A stretch of 29,757 nucleotides of DNA, from the NCBI GenBank assembly GCA_031379665.1, contig JANNFI010000032.1, positions 1 to 29,757 of the forward strand. Direction: 5' to 3'. Made by a program: the position numbers and the translations under genes. Positions 7,016-18,415 of the stretch are shown here, one piece after another (the first letter of the stretch is position 1; each line of letters begins with the position of its first letter). The DNA comes from SZUA-254 sp031379665 (lineage in GTDB: Bacteria > Bacteroidota > Ignavibacteria > UBA10030 > SZUA-254). The notes beneath the pieces are model-generated. The model was not told the origin of the DNA. It saw only the letters and a program-made list of their open reading frames with translations, and ran no database searches.

Positions 7016-8353
7016 GTGTTCAATAAAGTCCTGATCGCCAACCGCGGGGAAATCGCGCTCCGCGTCATCCGGGTGTGCCGCGAGCTCGGGGTCAAGACCG
7101 TGGCGGTCTACTCCGAGGCCGACCGGGACTCCCTGCACGTGCGGTTCGCCGACGAAGCGGTTTGCATCGGCCCGCCCCCAACCCGCGACAGCTACCTCCA
7201 CATCCCCCGTATCATCGCCGCGGCCGAGATCACGAACGCCGACGCCATTCATCCCGGTTACGGTTTCCTTTCGGAACGCGCCCAGTTTGCCGAGATCTGC
7301 GAATCCTCCGGGTTGAAATTCATCGGGCCCTCGCCCGATGCCATCTCTGCGATGGGCGACAAGGCCCTCGCCAAGGAAACGATGAAAAAGGCAGGCGTCC
7401 CGGTGGTCCCGGGCAGCGACGGCATACTGAAGGACGCGAAGGAGGGGCTCGAGATCGCGCTGTCGATCGGTTACCCGGTGATGATCAAGGCGACCGCCGG
7501 CGGTGGTGGAAAGGGGATGAGGGTGGCGTCCACGCCCGAGGACTTCGAGAAAGCGTTCCAGATGGCGTCGAACGAGGCCGGTTCGGCGTTCGGCAATTCC
7601 GACCTCTACCTCGAAAAATTCATCGAACAACCCCGGCACATCGAGATCCAGGTCTTCGGCGACCAGTATGGAAACGTCATCCATCTCAATGAACGCGACT
7701 GCACCGTGCAGCGGAGGCACCAGAAGCTGATCGAGGAGTCGCCGTCGCCGATCGTCGACGACGAGCTTCGCGAGCGGATGGGCGCGGCGGCGATCAAGGG
7801 AGCGAAGGGGGTGAACTACGAGGGCGCCGGGACCGTAGAATTCCTTGTCGATAAGGATAAAAATTTTTATTTTATGGAGATGAACACCCGGATCCAGGTT
7901 GAACACCCGGTCACCGAGCTGGTGACGGGCCTCGACCTGATCAAGCTTCAGCTCCAGATCGCCTCGGGCGACCGGCTCCGAAAGAAGATCTACAAGCCGC
8001 ATGGCCACGCGATCGAATGCCGCATCAACGCCGAGGACCCCGCCCACGGATTCCGGCCGTCCCCTGGCGAAATAAAGGGCTTTCACCTGCCGGGCGGGTT
8101 CAACGTCCGGTGCGATACGCACTGTTACGCGGGGTATCACATCCCCCAGTACTACGATTCGTTGATCGCGAAACTGATCGTCTATGCGCCGACGAGGGGC
8201 GAGGCTATCGCGAAGATGCGTGCAGCGCTCGAAGAATTCACGATCGAAGGGGTGCACACGACCATCCCATTCCACCGCGAGGTGATGGCGAACGATGTGT
8301 TCATCTCGGGGCGGTACGACACGAGCTTCATCGAGCACCACCACAAATCATAA
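7016..8353 (+). CDS. accC: Biotin carboxylase subunit of acetyl-CoA carboxylase
   Basis: AccC carboxylates the biotin of AccB using ATP and bicarbonate. The 445-residue length is that of a stand-alone biotin carboxylase. The pre-ATP-grasp domain starts FNKVLIANRGEIALRVIR. The ATP-grasp region shows GGGGKGMR (163-170), ERDCTVQRRHQK (226-237) and MEMNTRIQVEHPVTE (287-301), and the C-terminal domain ends normally. The start is GTG at 7016; no ATG gives a better N terminus. There is a 42-bp gap after accB and only 11 bp before gcvH, consistent with one transcript from the efp promoter. Confidence 0.96.
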   Translation: MFNKVLIANRGEIALRVIRVCRELGVKTVAVYSEADRDSLHVRFADEAVCIGPPPTRDSYLHIPRIIAAAEITNADAIHPGYGFLSERAQFAEICESSGLKFIGPSPDAISAMGDKALAKETMKKAGVPVVPGSDGILKDAKEGLEIALSIGYPVMIKATAGGGGKGMRVASTPEDFEKAFQMASNEAGSAFGNSDLYLEKFIEQPRHIEIQVFGDQYGNVIHLNERDCTVQRRHQKLIEESPSPIVDDELRERMGAAAIKGAKGVNYEGAGTVEFLVDKDKNFYFMEMNTRIQVEHPVTELVTGLDLIKLQLQIASGDRLRKKIYKPHGHAIECRINAEDPAHGFRPSPGEIKGFHLPGGFNVRCDTHCYAGYHIPQYYDSLIAKLIVYAPTRGEAIAKMRAALEEFTIEGVHTTIPFHREVMANDVFISGRYDTSFIEHHHKS

Positions 8354-8364
8354 TTCAGACGACA

Positions 8365-8745
8365 ATGGAATTTCCGAAAGACGTACGCTACACGAAGGAC
8401 CACGAGTGGGTTCGCATCAGCGGCGACACCGCGTTGGTCGGGATCACCGATTACGCGCAGGGAGAGCTGGGCGATATCGTTTTCGTGGAACTTCCCGCCA
8501 GGGGCAGGAAGGTCAAGCGCGGGGAAAGCATGGGCACGATCGAGGCCGTCAAGGCGGTCTCCGACCTCTATGCCCCGCTCACGGGGGAAATCGTCGAGGT
8601 CAATCCGGACCTGGAGAAGAACAGTGAGCTCGTGAACAAGGACCCGTACGGGAAGGGCTGGATGATCAGGATCAGGATCGCCGACAAGGCCGAGACTGAT
8701 TCGCTGCTCGACGACGCGGCGTACCGGGCCCTGACCGGCAAGTAA
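8365..8745 (+). CDS. gcvH: Glycine cleavage system H protein
   Basis: GcvH carries the aminomethyl group on lipoyl-lysine between the P, T and L proteins of the glycine cleavage system. The 126-residue protein starts MEFPKDVRYTKDHEWVR and shows the lipoyl hairpin GTIEAVKAVSDLY with Lys63 as the lipoylation site, followed by PLTGEIVEVN and YGKGWMIRI, all family hallmarks. The ATG at 8365 lies 11 bp after accC; an earlier in-frame start would lie inside accC and give no homologous sequence. gcvP follows 63 bp downstream. The aminomethyltransferase gene gcvT is not in this window. Confidence 0.96.
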   Translation: MEFPKDVRYTKDHEWVRISGDTALVGITDYAQGELGDIVFVELPARGRKVKRGESMGTIEAVKAVSDLYAPLTGEIVEVNPDLEKNSELVNKDPYGKGWMIRIRIADKAETDSLLDDAAYRALTGK

Positions 8746-8808
8746 GCTCGTCTCCCGCCGGGCGTCCACCGGTAACCGTTCTCCGACAATCTCGTGATCC
8801 CTGAAAGG

Positions 8809-11730
<2,922 letters not shown>

Positions 11731-11749
11731 AACCCGAACATACGACCAC

Positions 11750-13294
11750 ATGCATCCATCCGAACTGATCCTCGTTCTCGATTTCGGTTCCCAGTATTCC
11801 CAGCTGATCGCCCGGCGCATCCGGGAACTCGGAGTGTATTCCGAGCTACGCGCGTTCAACGTCACCGCGGCCGAGATCCGGCGTATCGCTCCGCGCGGCA
11901 TCATCTTCTCCGGCGGGCCGTCGAGCGTCTACGACGAGGGCGCCCCGCTTCCCGATCCGGAAATCCTCGCGCTGGGTATCCCCGTGCTTGGCATCTGCTA
12001 TGGGCTCCAGGTCATCGCCCACCAGAAGGGCGGGGCGGTGGACCCCGGAGCGCGCAGGGAGTTCGGAAGGGCGGACGTGATCATCGAAGACAGCCGGGAC
12101 CTCTTCGCGGGATTCGACGCCGGCCCGACCCAGGTCTGGATGAGCCACGGCGACGCGCTCACGCGGCTCCCGGAAGGGTTCGAACGGCTGGCCCGCTCGG
12201 GCAATTCGCCGATCTGCGCCGTGCGCGATTCCGCCCGGAAGATCTTCGGCGTGCAGTTCCATCCGGAAGTCGTTCACACACCGCGGGGCGTGGAGATCCT
12301 CCGGAATTTCGCGTTCGGGATCTGCGGCTGCGCCGGCGGTTGGGATTCCGGCTCGATCATCAGGATGAAAACGGACGAAATCCGCGCGACCGTCGGGGAG
12401 GAGAAGGTCCTCTGCGCCCTGAGCGGCGGTGTGGATTCCTCGGTGCTGGCCGTTCTCCTGCACGAGGCGATCGGCGACCAACTCCACTGCATCCACATCA
12501 ACAACGGGTTGATGCGCCGCGTCGAGAGCGAGCAGATCGTCGAACTCTACAGGGACCGGTACCGGTTCAACCTCAAGTACATCGACGCGACGGAGGAATT
12601 CCTGGCGGCCCTCACGGGAGTCACGGAGCCTGAGCAGAAGCGGAAGGTGATCGGAAAGGTGTTCATCGACGTGTTCGAGAGGGAGGCCCTGGGCCTCGGC
12701 GGCGTGAAATTCCTCGCGCAGGGCACGCTCTATCCGGACGTCATCGAGTCGACGTCGTTCCGGGGGCCCTCACACACCATCAAGACCCACCACAATGTGG
12801 GCGGCCTGCCCGACCGGATGCGCATGAAACTCGTGGAGCCGTTCCGGGAGCTTTTCAAGGACGAGGTCCGGGCCATCGGGCGGGCGTTGCGCCTCCCCGA
12901 CCATTTCGTCATGCGTCACCCGTTCCCCGGCCCCGGGCTGGCCGTCAGGATCATCGGCGACATCACGCCGGAAAAACTCGCCATCCTCCGGCAGGTGGAC
13001 GATATCTTCATCGAGGAGATCAGGAACCACGGCTGGTACGATAAGCTCTGGCAGGCCTTCGCCGTCCTTTTGCCGGTGAAGAGCGTCGGCGTGATGGGAG
13101 ACCAGCGGACGTACGAGTGTGTCGCCGCCCTCAGGGCAGTCCACAGCACCGACGGAATGACGGCCGATTGGGCGCCCCTGCCGGCCGGGCTGCTCTCTGA
13201 CGCCTCGAGCAGGATCGTCAACGAGGTGCGGGGGATCAACCGGGTCGTCTACGACATTAGTTCAAAACCTCCGTCGACCATAGAGTGGGAGTAA
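11750..13294 (+). CDS. guaA: GMP synthase (glutamine-hydrolysing)
   Basis: GuaA makes GMP from XMP, ATP and glutamine. The 514-residue protein has the class I glutamine amidotransferase domain (1-190) with nucleophile Cys83 in LGICYGLQ and the His171/Glu173 pair in GVQFHPEV. The ATP pyrophosphatase domain follows with SGGVDSS (225-231), then the C-terminal dimerisation domain with HPFPGPGLAVRIIG and the standard ending YDISSKPPSTIEWE. The ATG at 11750 lies 19 bp after gcvP. Expression probably comes from the efp promoter, since no promoter is visible in the gap. Transcription ends at the hairpin at 13354-13386. Confidence 0.97.
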   Translation: MHPSELILVLDFGSQYSQLIARRIRELGVYSELRAFNVTAAEIRRIAPRGIIFSGGPSSVYDEGAPLPDPEILALGIPVLGICYGLQVIAHQKGGAVDPGARREFGRADVIIEDSRDLFAGFDAGPTQVWMSHGDALTRLPEGFERLARSGNSPICAVRDSARKIFGVQFHPEVVHTPRGVEILRNFAFGICGCAGGWDSGSIIRMKTDEIRATVGEEKVLCALSGGVDSSVLAVLLHEAIGDQLHCIHINNGLMRRVESEQIVELYRDRYRFNLKYIDATEEFLAALTGVTEPEQKRKVIGKVFIDVFEREALGLGGVKFLAQGTLYPDVIESTSFRGPSHTIKTHHNVGGLPDRMRMKLVEPFRELFKDEVRAIGRALRLPDHFVMRHPFPGPGLAVRIIGDITPEKLAILRQVDDIFIEEIRNHGWYDKLWQAFAVLLPVKSVGVMGDQRTYECVAALRAVHSTDGMTADWAPLPAGLLSDASSRIVNEVRGINRVVYDISSKPPSTIEWE

Positions 13295-13353
13295 GATAAC
13301 GGCGGCATCAAGCGACGTCGGTCCCGTGTTTCGAGAACCGATGAAAGGGAAAC

Positions 13354-13386
13354 AAAAAAAGGCGCTCTTGCGAGCGCCTTTTTTAT
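13354..13386. terminator. Bidirectional intrinsic terminator between guaA and nrdJ
   Basis: GGCGCTC (13361-13367), loop TTGC, GAGCGCC (13372-13378), preceded by A7 and followed by T6. The A and T tracts on both sides let it stop transcription from both convergent genes. Confidence 0.9.
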
Positions 13387-13410
13387 TGCGGGATGGTGCG
13401 TCGTCGGGAG

Positions 13411-16155
13411 TTAGGAGCAACCCGAAGTCTCGCCGCAGTTGACGCACTTGTAGCACGCCCCGCTGCGGACCATGATGCTTCCGCACGCGTGGCAGGGAGG
13501 CGCGTCGGCCTGGGCCTGGTAGACTTCGTGTTCGTGGATCTCCCGGCGCGTGGCGGCGGCCGTCGTCTCCTCCGGCAGTTTCGCGACGGGTTCGGCAGTC
13601 TCGTCCGCGGGCAGTTCCTCGGCCGGGAGGAAGCGCTTCCCCAGCCAGCGGAAGATGTAGTCGAGGATCGATTTCGCGATCGGGATTTCGCGGTTGCCGG
13701 TGAACCCGCTCGGTTCGAAGCGCATGTGGGAGAACTTCTCCACGAGGACGCGCAGAGGCACGCCGTACTGCAGCGCCATCGACACCGAGGTGGCGAATGC
13801 GTCCATCAGCCCGGAGATGGTGGATCCCTCCTTCGACATCGTGATGAAGATCTCGCCGGGCAGCGCCTCAGGATAGAGGCCGACGGTGATGTACCCCTCG
13901 TGTCCGCCGATCGAGAACTTGTGCGTCACGGCGGCGCGCTCGTCGGGCAGCCTGCGCCGGATGGCCTTCTTGGGGATGAGACCGGAGAGCTGGTCCAGGC
14001 TCGTGTTGAGCGGTTGCGTTCGCTTGCACCCGTCGCGGTAGATCGCGATCGCCTTGAGGCCGAGGCGCCACGCCTCGACGTAGGTCTTCGCTATGTCGTC
14101 GGCGGTGACGTCGGACGGCATGTTGACCGTCTTCGAGATCGCGCCCGAGATGTAGGGCTGGACAGCGGCCATCATCTTCACGTGTCCCATGTACTCGATG
14201 GTGCGCTTTCCCTTGGCGGGCTTGAAGGCGCAATCGAAGACGGGGAGGTGCTCGGCCTTCAGGTGCGGGGCACCCTCGATGGTATCGTGCTTGTTAATGA
14301 AGGCGATGATGTGCTCGATCTGCTCGTCGATGTACCCGAGCTTCTTCAGCGCCGCAGGCACCGTCTGGTTGACGATCTTCATCAAGCCGCCGCCGACGAG
14401 CTTTTTGTACTTGACGAGCGCGATGTCGGGCTCCACACCGGTGGTGTCGCAATCCATCATGAAGCCGATGGTCCCCGTGGGCGCCAGAACTGTGGCCTGG
14501 GAGTTACGGAATCCGTACTCGCGGCCGATGGCGTAGGCATCGTCCCACACCTTGCGGGCCGCCGTGAGGAGTCCGCTCGGCACGGTGCGGTCCGAAATCT
14601 TGTCCGCCGCCAGGCCGTGCATTTTCATGACCTTCAGCATCGGCTCCCTGTTTTTCTCATAGCCCTTGAAGGGACCCATTTCCCGGGCGATCTGGGCCGA
14701 CTGCTTGTAGGCCTGGCCGCACATCAGCGCCGTGACGGCCGCTGCGTAGCCGCGCCCCTCATCGCTGTCGTAGGCGATCCCCCGCGCCATCAGGAGCGCG
14801 CCGAGGTTCGCGTAGCCGAGGCCGAGCGGCCGGTAATCGAAGCTGTTCTGGGTGATCCTCGGCGTCGGGTAGCTGGCGTTGTCGACTTCGATCTCCTGCG
14901 CCGTGATCGTGATCGTGACCGCGTGGCAGAACGATTCGATGTCGAGTTCGCCGTCGGGACGACGGAATCTCATCAGGTTGAGCGACGCCAGGTTGCACGC
15001 CGTGTCGTCGAGGAACATGTATTCGCTGCACGGGTTCGAGGCGTTGATCGGCGCCGTCCCCGGGCAGGTGTGCCAGTTGTTGACGGTCGTATCGAACTGT
15101 ACGCCGGGATCGCCGCTGACCCAGGCCGCCTCGGCCATTTCCTTCATCAGGTCGCGCGCGCGGTAGCTGTCCATCGGCTTGCCGGTTCGCACGGCGAGCG
15201 TCGTCCATTCCTTGTCGTCGACGACGGCGCCCATGAAGTCGTCGGTCGCGCGCACCGAGTGGTTCGCGTTCTGGTAAAAGACGGAATCGTACGCGCCGCC
15301 CGGGACGTTGAATCCGCCGTCGTAGCCGGCTTCGATGAGGGCCCACGCCTTCTTCTCTTCCTCGGACTTCGAGCGGATAAAATCAAGAATGTCGGGATGC
15401 TCGGTATTCAGGATGACCATCTTCGCCGCGCGCCGGGTCTTTCCACCCGATTTGATCACGCCGGCGAACGCGTCATATCCCCTCATGAAGGAGACGGGTC
15501 CGGAGGCTGTGCCGCCGCCCGAAAGGCTTTCCCGTGAGGAGCGCAGGGTCGAAAGGTTCGAACCCGTTCCCGAACCCCATTTGAAGAGCCGGCCCTCGGT
15601 GCGGGCGAGCTCCAGGATCGAGTCCATCGTATCCTCGACCGAGTTGATGAAGCAGGCGGAACACTGCGGTTTTTCCTCGATTCCAACGTTGAACCAGACC
15701 GGGCTGTTGAATGCCATGTACTGGTTGACGAGCAGGAAAACCAGCTCGGAATAGAAAATCTCGGCGTCGTCCGTGGTCGCGAAATAGTGCTGCTTCTTTC
15801 CCCAGCCGGTGATGGTGTTGGCGACGCGTTCGACGATCTGGCGGACGCTGGTCTCGCGGTTAGGGGTTCCTAATTTTCCATGAAAATACTTCGAAACGAC
15901 CACATTCGTGGCCGTCATCGACCAGGACTTGGGTACTTCGATCTCCTTCTGCTCAAAAATTGTCTCACCGCGTTCGTTCGCGATGACCGCTGACCGGAGT
16001 TCCCACTCGATCTCATCGAAGGGATGGACGCCGGGTTTGGTAAAATACCTGCGAAACGATAAACCTTTGCGGGTGGCCTTCGCACCCTGAGACCCGCTTC
16101 CGGAAACGGCCGCAGCTGGGTCACCGCCGGCGTTTCTGACCTCCTTATCCTGCAT
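13411..16155 (-). CDS. nrdJ: Adenosylcobalamin-dependent (class II) ribonucleotide reductase
   Basis: NrdJ reduces ribonucleotides to deoxyribonucleotides using an adenosylcobalamin radical, with or without oxygen. The 914-residue chain has a short N-terminal extension, the ten-stranded barrel with KWGSGTGSNLS (192-202), the substrate-site motif NPCSE (374-378, Cys376 and Glu378) and Cys168 as a candidate redox partner. A loop with LAPTGTIGFMMDCDTTG follows, then a TSCPD-type domain (about 690-815) and a C-terminal cysteine tail: CxxC at 888-891, then Cys901, 904, 907 and 913. It could bind zinc or re-reduce the active site. The ATG has a good ribosome site (AAGGAG, 16163-16168). It has a long regulated leader, described separately. 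No other RNR is in the window. Confidence 0.95.
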   Translation of the reverse strand: MQDKEVRNAGGDPAAAVSGSGSQGAKATRKGLSFRRYFTKPGVHPFDEIEWELRSAVIANERGETIFEQKEIEVPKSWSMTATNVVVSKYFHGKLGTPNRETSVRQIVERVANTITGWGKKQHYFATTDDAEIFYSELVFLLVNQYMAFNSPVWFNVGIEEKPQCSACFINSVEDTMDSILELARTEGRLFKWGSGTGSNLSTLRSSRESLSGGGTASGPVSFMRGYDAFAGVIKSGGKTRRAAKMVILNTEHPDILDFIRSKSEEEKKAWALIEAGYDGGFNVPGGAYDSVFYQNANHSVRATDDFMGAVVDDKEWTTLAVRTGKPMDSYRARDLMKEMAEAAWVSGDPGVQFDTTVNNWHTCPGTAPINASNPCSEYMFLDDTACNLASLNLMRFRRPDGELDIESFCHAVTITITAQEIEVDNASYPTPRITQNSFDYRPLGLGYANLGALLMARGIAYDSDEGRGYAAAVTALMCGQAYKQSAQIAREMGPFKGYEKNREPMLKVMKMHGLAADKISDRTVPSGLLTAARKVWDDAYAIGREYGFRNSQATVLAPTGTIGFMMDCDTTGVEPDIALVKYKKLVGGGLMKIVNQTVPAALKKLGYIDEQIEHIIAFINKHDTIEGAPHLKAEHLPVFDCAFKPAKGKRTIEYMGHVKMMAAVQPYISGAISKTVNMPSDVTADDIAKTYVEAWRLGLKAIAIYRDGCKRTQPLNTSLDQLSGLIPKKAIRRRLPDERAAVTHKFSIGGHEGYITVGLYPEALPGEIFITMSKEGSTISGLMDAFATSVSMALQYGVPLRVLVEKFSHMRFEPSGFTGNREIPIAKSILDYIFRWLGKRFLPAEELPADETAEPVAKLPEETTAAATRREIHEHEVYQAQADAPPCHACGSIMVRSGACYKCVNCGETSGCS

Positions 16156-16202
16156 GTTTCTTCTCCTTATCTATGTTAATGTATTGAAAAACCTTGAGTT
16201 GT

Positions 16203-16237
16203 AAAAAAGAAAAAATCCGGGGTGGCCGGATTTCTTC
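16203..16237 (-). terminator. Intrinsic terminator (attenuator) in the nrdJ leader
   Basis: Reading the minus strand, GAAGAAATCCGG (16237-16226), loop CCACC, CCGGATTTTTTC (16220-16209) form a 12-bp stem with one G-U pair, followed by T6 (16208-16203). It lies 48 nt before the nrdJ ATG and downstream of the nrdJ promoter, so it must be bypassed for nrdJ to be expressed. On the plus strand there is no adequate T-run. The upstream CTTCGT (16265-16260) can pair with ACGAAG (16239-16234), opening the base of this stem, a possible antiterminator. Confidence 0.75.
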
Positions 16238-16243
16238 GTAAAA

Positions 16244-16324
16244 TCAAAAAATATTTGCGACGAAGCAACGAATGTTGATGACCAGGCTACGTATGGATGT
16301 GGACGATTGAACGACGGTATTCAC
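16244..16324 (-). CDS. 26-codon leader ORF of nrdJ
   Basis: A GTG at 16322-16324 is preceded by a near-perfect Shine-Dalgarno sequence, AAGGAGG, with 6 nt spacing. The frame encodes 26 residues starting VNTVVQSSTSIRS and ending IRCFVANIF before TGA at 16244-16246. The stop is only 6 nt before the base of the terminator stem, so a ribosome at the stop would cover the 5' arm of the hairpin. The peptide has no run of one amino acid that would name a regulatory substrate; it has one Cys codon (position 20). It is too short for family assignment. Translation itself, or stalling, may control read-through into nrdJ. It may also be an accidental frame; the ribosome site and position argue against that. 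Confidence 0.5.
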   Translation of the reverse strand: MNTVVQSSTSIRSLVINIRCFVANIF

Positions 16325-16397
16325 GGTTTTCCTCCTTGGAACTCGTACAACTCACGACCGGTGGGTTGTCCCTGGAAAATCAACCGTCCCTATTCGG

Positions 16398-16425
16398 TTG
16401 GCAACATTGGTTCGAAATATATAGT
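16398..16425 (+). promoter_or_regulatory. Candidate promoter for the acyl-CoA synthetase gene, overlapping the nrdJ promoter
   Basis: TTGGCA (16398-16403), 16-nt spacer, TATAGT (16420-16425) on the plus strand. It shares the TATATA core with the divergent nrdJ promoter. The leader to the ATG at 16599 would be about 165 nt. In the rest of the 443-bp spacer (16156-16598) I see no gene beyond the nrdJ leader elements. Confidence 0.4.
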
Positions 16426-16427
16426 GT
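16412..16427. promoter_or_regulatory. Putative NrdR box overlapping the nrdJ -10 element
   Basis: The plus strand here reads TCGAAATATATAGTGT. It agrees at 13 of 16 positions with the palindromic NrdR consensus acaCwAtATaTwGtgt, including the whole 3' half-site. It covers the nrdJ -10 box and overlaps the -10 of the divergent acyl-CoA synthetase promoter. NrdR boxes usually occur in pairs; a convincing second box at about 31-32 bp is not visible. Confidence 0.5.
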
Positions 16428-16444
16428 TGCGGATAAGAAGTCAA
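16416..16444 (-). promoter_or_regulatory. nrdJ: nrdJ promoter
   Basis: Minus-strand TTGACT (16439-16444), 17-nt spacer, TATATT (16416-16421), extending to TATATTTC. It matches both the sigma-70-like hexamers and the TTG-N20-TANNTTT pattern. The predicted start near 16408 gives a leader of about 250 nt. Confidence 0.6.
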
Positions 16445-16598
16445 GCAAAAAATCAAAAAAAAATCCCAAGACCGCTACCATCGCAGGAGATGTCATGCGC
16501 CGCCGCTCCGTGCCTGTCGCAAACGCTTGCATTTCGCCACGGTTGGATGTATTTTCATCCTCAGACCAGATGCCGGTAAATACTCATATCTGTCCCCG

Positions 16599-18407
16599 AT
16601 GTCATCAGCAGTAAGTTTCGAAACGATCGGCGGTATGCTCGATGCACTGCTGGAGAAGTTTTCCGGCAGCTCGCGCCCGATCGTGATGTGGAAATCGGAC
16701 GGGGAGTACAGGGGAATGGGGTACCGGGAGTTCGGGGATTGGGTCGGCAGGATATCGGCCGGTCTCGCTTCCATCGGGATCAGACCGGGCGACAGGGTGG
16801 CGATCATATCGGAAAACCGACCGGAATGGGTGGTCGCCGATATGGCGATGGTCAGGCTCGGCGCCGTCAACGTTTCACTCTACCCCAGCCTCACCCCCAA
16901 ACAGGTCGAATTCATCCTCATCGACGCCGGGGCCACTTGCGTTATCGTTTCCAACCGGCTCCAACTCAATAAGATCCTGAAGGTCCGGGGTGCGTTACCC
17001 GACATCAGGAATATCGTCAGTTTCGTCGACCTCGGCGCCGGGGAGGTCGTCAGTTTTACCGACCTCGCAACCCGGGGAGACGTATTTGCCCTCGCCAACC
17101 CGGGGTATGTCAGGGCCGAGGCTGGCCGCGTTACCCCCGACCATCTCCTGACGCTCATCTATACCTCAGGAACCACCGGCAACCCGAAAGGGGTCATGTT
17201 GACCCACCGCAACCTGGTGAGCAACATCCTCGGCTCGACGCAGTGCATTCCGTTCCTGCCGGATGACGTCCTCCTATCATTCCTCCCGCTCTGCCATTCG
17301 TATGAACGGATGGGGGGGTATTATTCCGCGATGGCGTGCGGCGTCACCATCGCCTACGCAGAGAGCGTCGACACGGTGCGCGAGAACCTGCTCGAGGTGA
17401 AGCCCACCGTCGTCACGACCGTGCCCAGGCTCTTCGAGCGGATACACCATGGATTGATGAAGCAGGCCAGGGCGATGCCTCCAGCCCGGAAATTCGTCTT
17501 CGATTGGGCGATGAGGATCCGCGCCCGCATCGCCGCATTGCCCGACGGGGCGCGGATGCCGTTCCTCCTGAAACTCGGACGCGCAATCGCGGACCGGCTC
17601 GTGTTCTCCAAAATTCGCGCGAGGATGGGGGGCCGGATCAGGTTCTTCGTCTCGGGCGGGGCGGCTCTCTCGCGGGAGCTCGGAAAATTTTTCGAGAGCA
17701 TCGGCATCGGCATCATTGAGGGGTACGGGATGACGGAGGCCTCGCCGGTGATCACCTTGAACCGGCCCGGCACGTGCAGGTTCGGGACGGTCGGAACCCC
17801 CATCCCCGGTGTATCGGTCAGGATCGCGGAGGACGGGGAGATCCTCGCGCAAGGGCCGAATGTGATGCTCGGGTACTGGAACGATTCCGTGGCGACGAAG
17901 GAAGCTATCGACGAAGCGGGGTGGCTCCACACCGGCGACATCGGGACGTTCGACGCGGACGGCTACCTCGTCATCACGGACAGGAAGAAACACCTGATCG
18001 TCAGCTCGGGCGGGAAGAATATCGCCCCCGGACCGATCGAGGCCGCGTTTCTCCGGAACGCGTTGATCCAGCAGGTCGTGGTCATCGGCGACGGGAGGGG
18101 CTACCTGTCTGCGCTCATCGTCCCGGATTTCGACCTGGTCCGGGAACGGCTCGGTGCGACGGATGGGACGGCGGCGCCCGACCGCGAACTGGCGTCGTCG
18201 GCCGGGGTACGAAAAATGTTCCAGGACGAAATCGACTTGCTCCAGAAGGATTCAGCCCCGTTCGAGCGGGTCCGGAAGTTCACTCTGATGAATGCCGCGT
18301 TCTCGCCGGAAGAGGGCGAAATCACACCGACGCTCAAGATTCGCAGATCATTCGTGGAAAAGAAGTACCGCGAGGCCATTGAGCGGATGTATGCGGGGAT
18401 GGTCTGA
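16599..18407 (+). CDS. fadD: Long-chain fatty acid--CoA ligase (AMP-forming, FAA1 type)
   Basis: This enzyme activates fatty acids with ATP and CoA through an acyl-adenylate. The 602-residue protein is in the size range of the bacterial COG1022 long-chain ligases. It has the P-loop-like motif YTSGTTGNPKG (188-198), LPLCHSYERMGGYY, the adenylate-binding segment GYGMTEASPVITLNRPG (from residue 375), the hinge region TGDIGTFDADGYLVITDRKKHLIVSSGGKNIAPGP and a C-terminal TPTLKIRR with the likely catalytic lysine. I prefer ATG 16599; an in-frame ATG at 16527 would add 24 residues without homology-like character. It has no signal peptide, so it is cytosolic or peripheral at the membrane. Divergent from nrdJ. 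Confidence 0.92.
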   Translation: MSSAVSFETIGGMLDALLEKFSGSSRPIVMWKSDGEYRGMGYREFGDWVGRISAGLASIGIRPGDRVAIISENRPEWVVADMAMVRLGAVNVSLYPSLTPKQVEFILIDAGATCVIVSNRLQLNKILKVRGALPDIRNIVSFVDLGAGEVVSFTDLATRGDVFALANPGYVRAEAGRVTPDHLLTLIYTSGTTGNPKGVMLTHRNLVSNILGSTQCIPFLPDDVLLSFLPLCHSYERMGGYYSAMACGVTIAYAESVDTVRENLLEVKPTVVTTVPRLFERIHHGLMKQARAMPPARKFVFDWAMRIRARIAALPDGARMPFLLKLGRAIADRLVFSKIRARMGGRIRFFVSGGAALSRELGKFFESIGIGIIEGYGMTEASPVITLNRPGTCRFGTVGTPIPGVSVRIAEDGEILAQGPNVMLGYWNDSVATKEAIDEAGWLHTGDIGTFDADGYLVITDRKKHLIVSSGGKNIAPGPIEAAFLRNALIQQVVVIGDGRGYLSALIVPDFDLVRERLGATDGTAAPDRELASSAGVRKMFQDEIDLLQKDSAPFERVRKFTLMNAAFSPEEGEITPTLKIRRSFVEKKYREAIERMYAGMV

Positions 18408-18415
18408 ATAATTTC

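Noticed and set aside
6428..8344. Long open frame of 638 codons on the minus strand
   Set aside because: It lies opposite accB and accC, whose products are unmistakable; its His/Asp/Arg-rich composition is typical of the antisense of GC-rich genes.
8353..8364. Glycine riboswitch before gcvH
   Set aside because: Only 11 bp separate accC from gcvH, so there is no room for the aptamers.
13393..15537. Long open frame of 714 codons on the plus strand
   Set aside because: Antisense of nrdJ; Arg/Val/Asp-rich low-information sequence.
16156..16408. Cobalamin riboswitch upstream of nrdJ
   Set aside because: The conserved cobalamin box (GCCACTG-like core) and the kissing-loop layout are not visible in the 250-nt leader; uORF plus terminator fits better.
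16495..16614. 39-codon ORF with AGGAG site and a CPRC motif, overlapping the start of the acyl-CoA synthetase gene
   Set aside because: Arg-rich, no family resemblance, and it overlaps fadD out of frame; it could be a coupling uORF but nothing else supports it.
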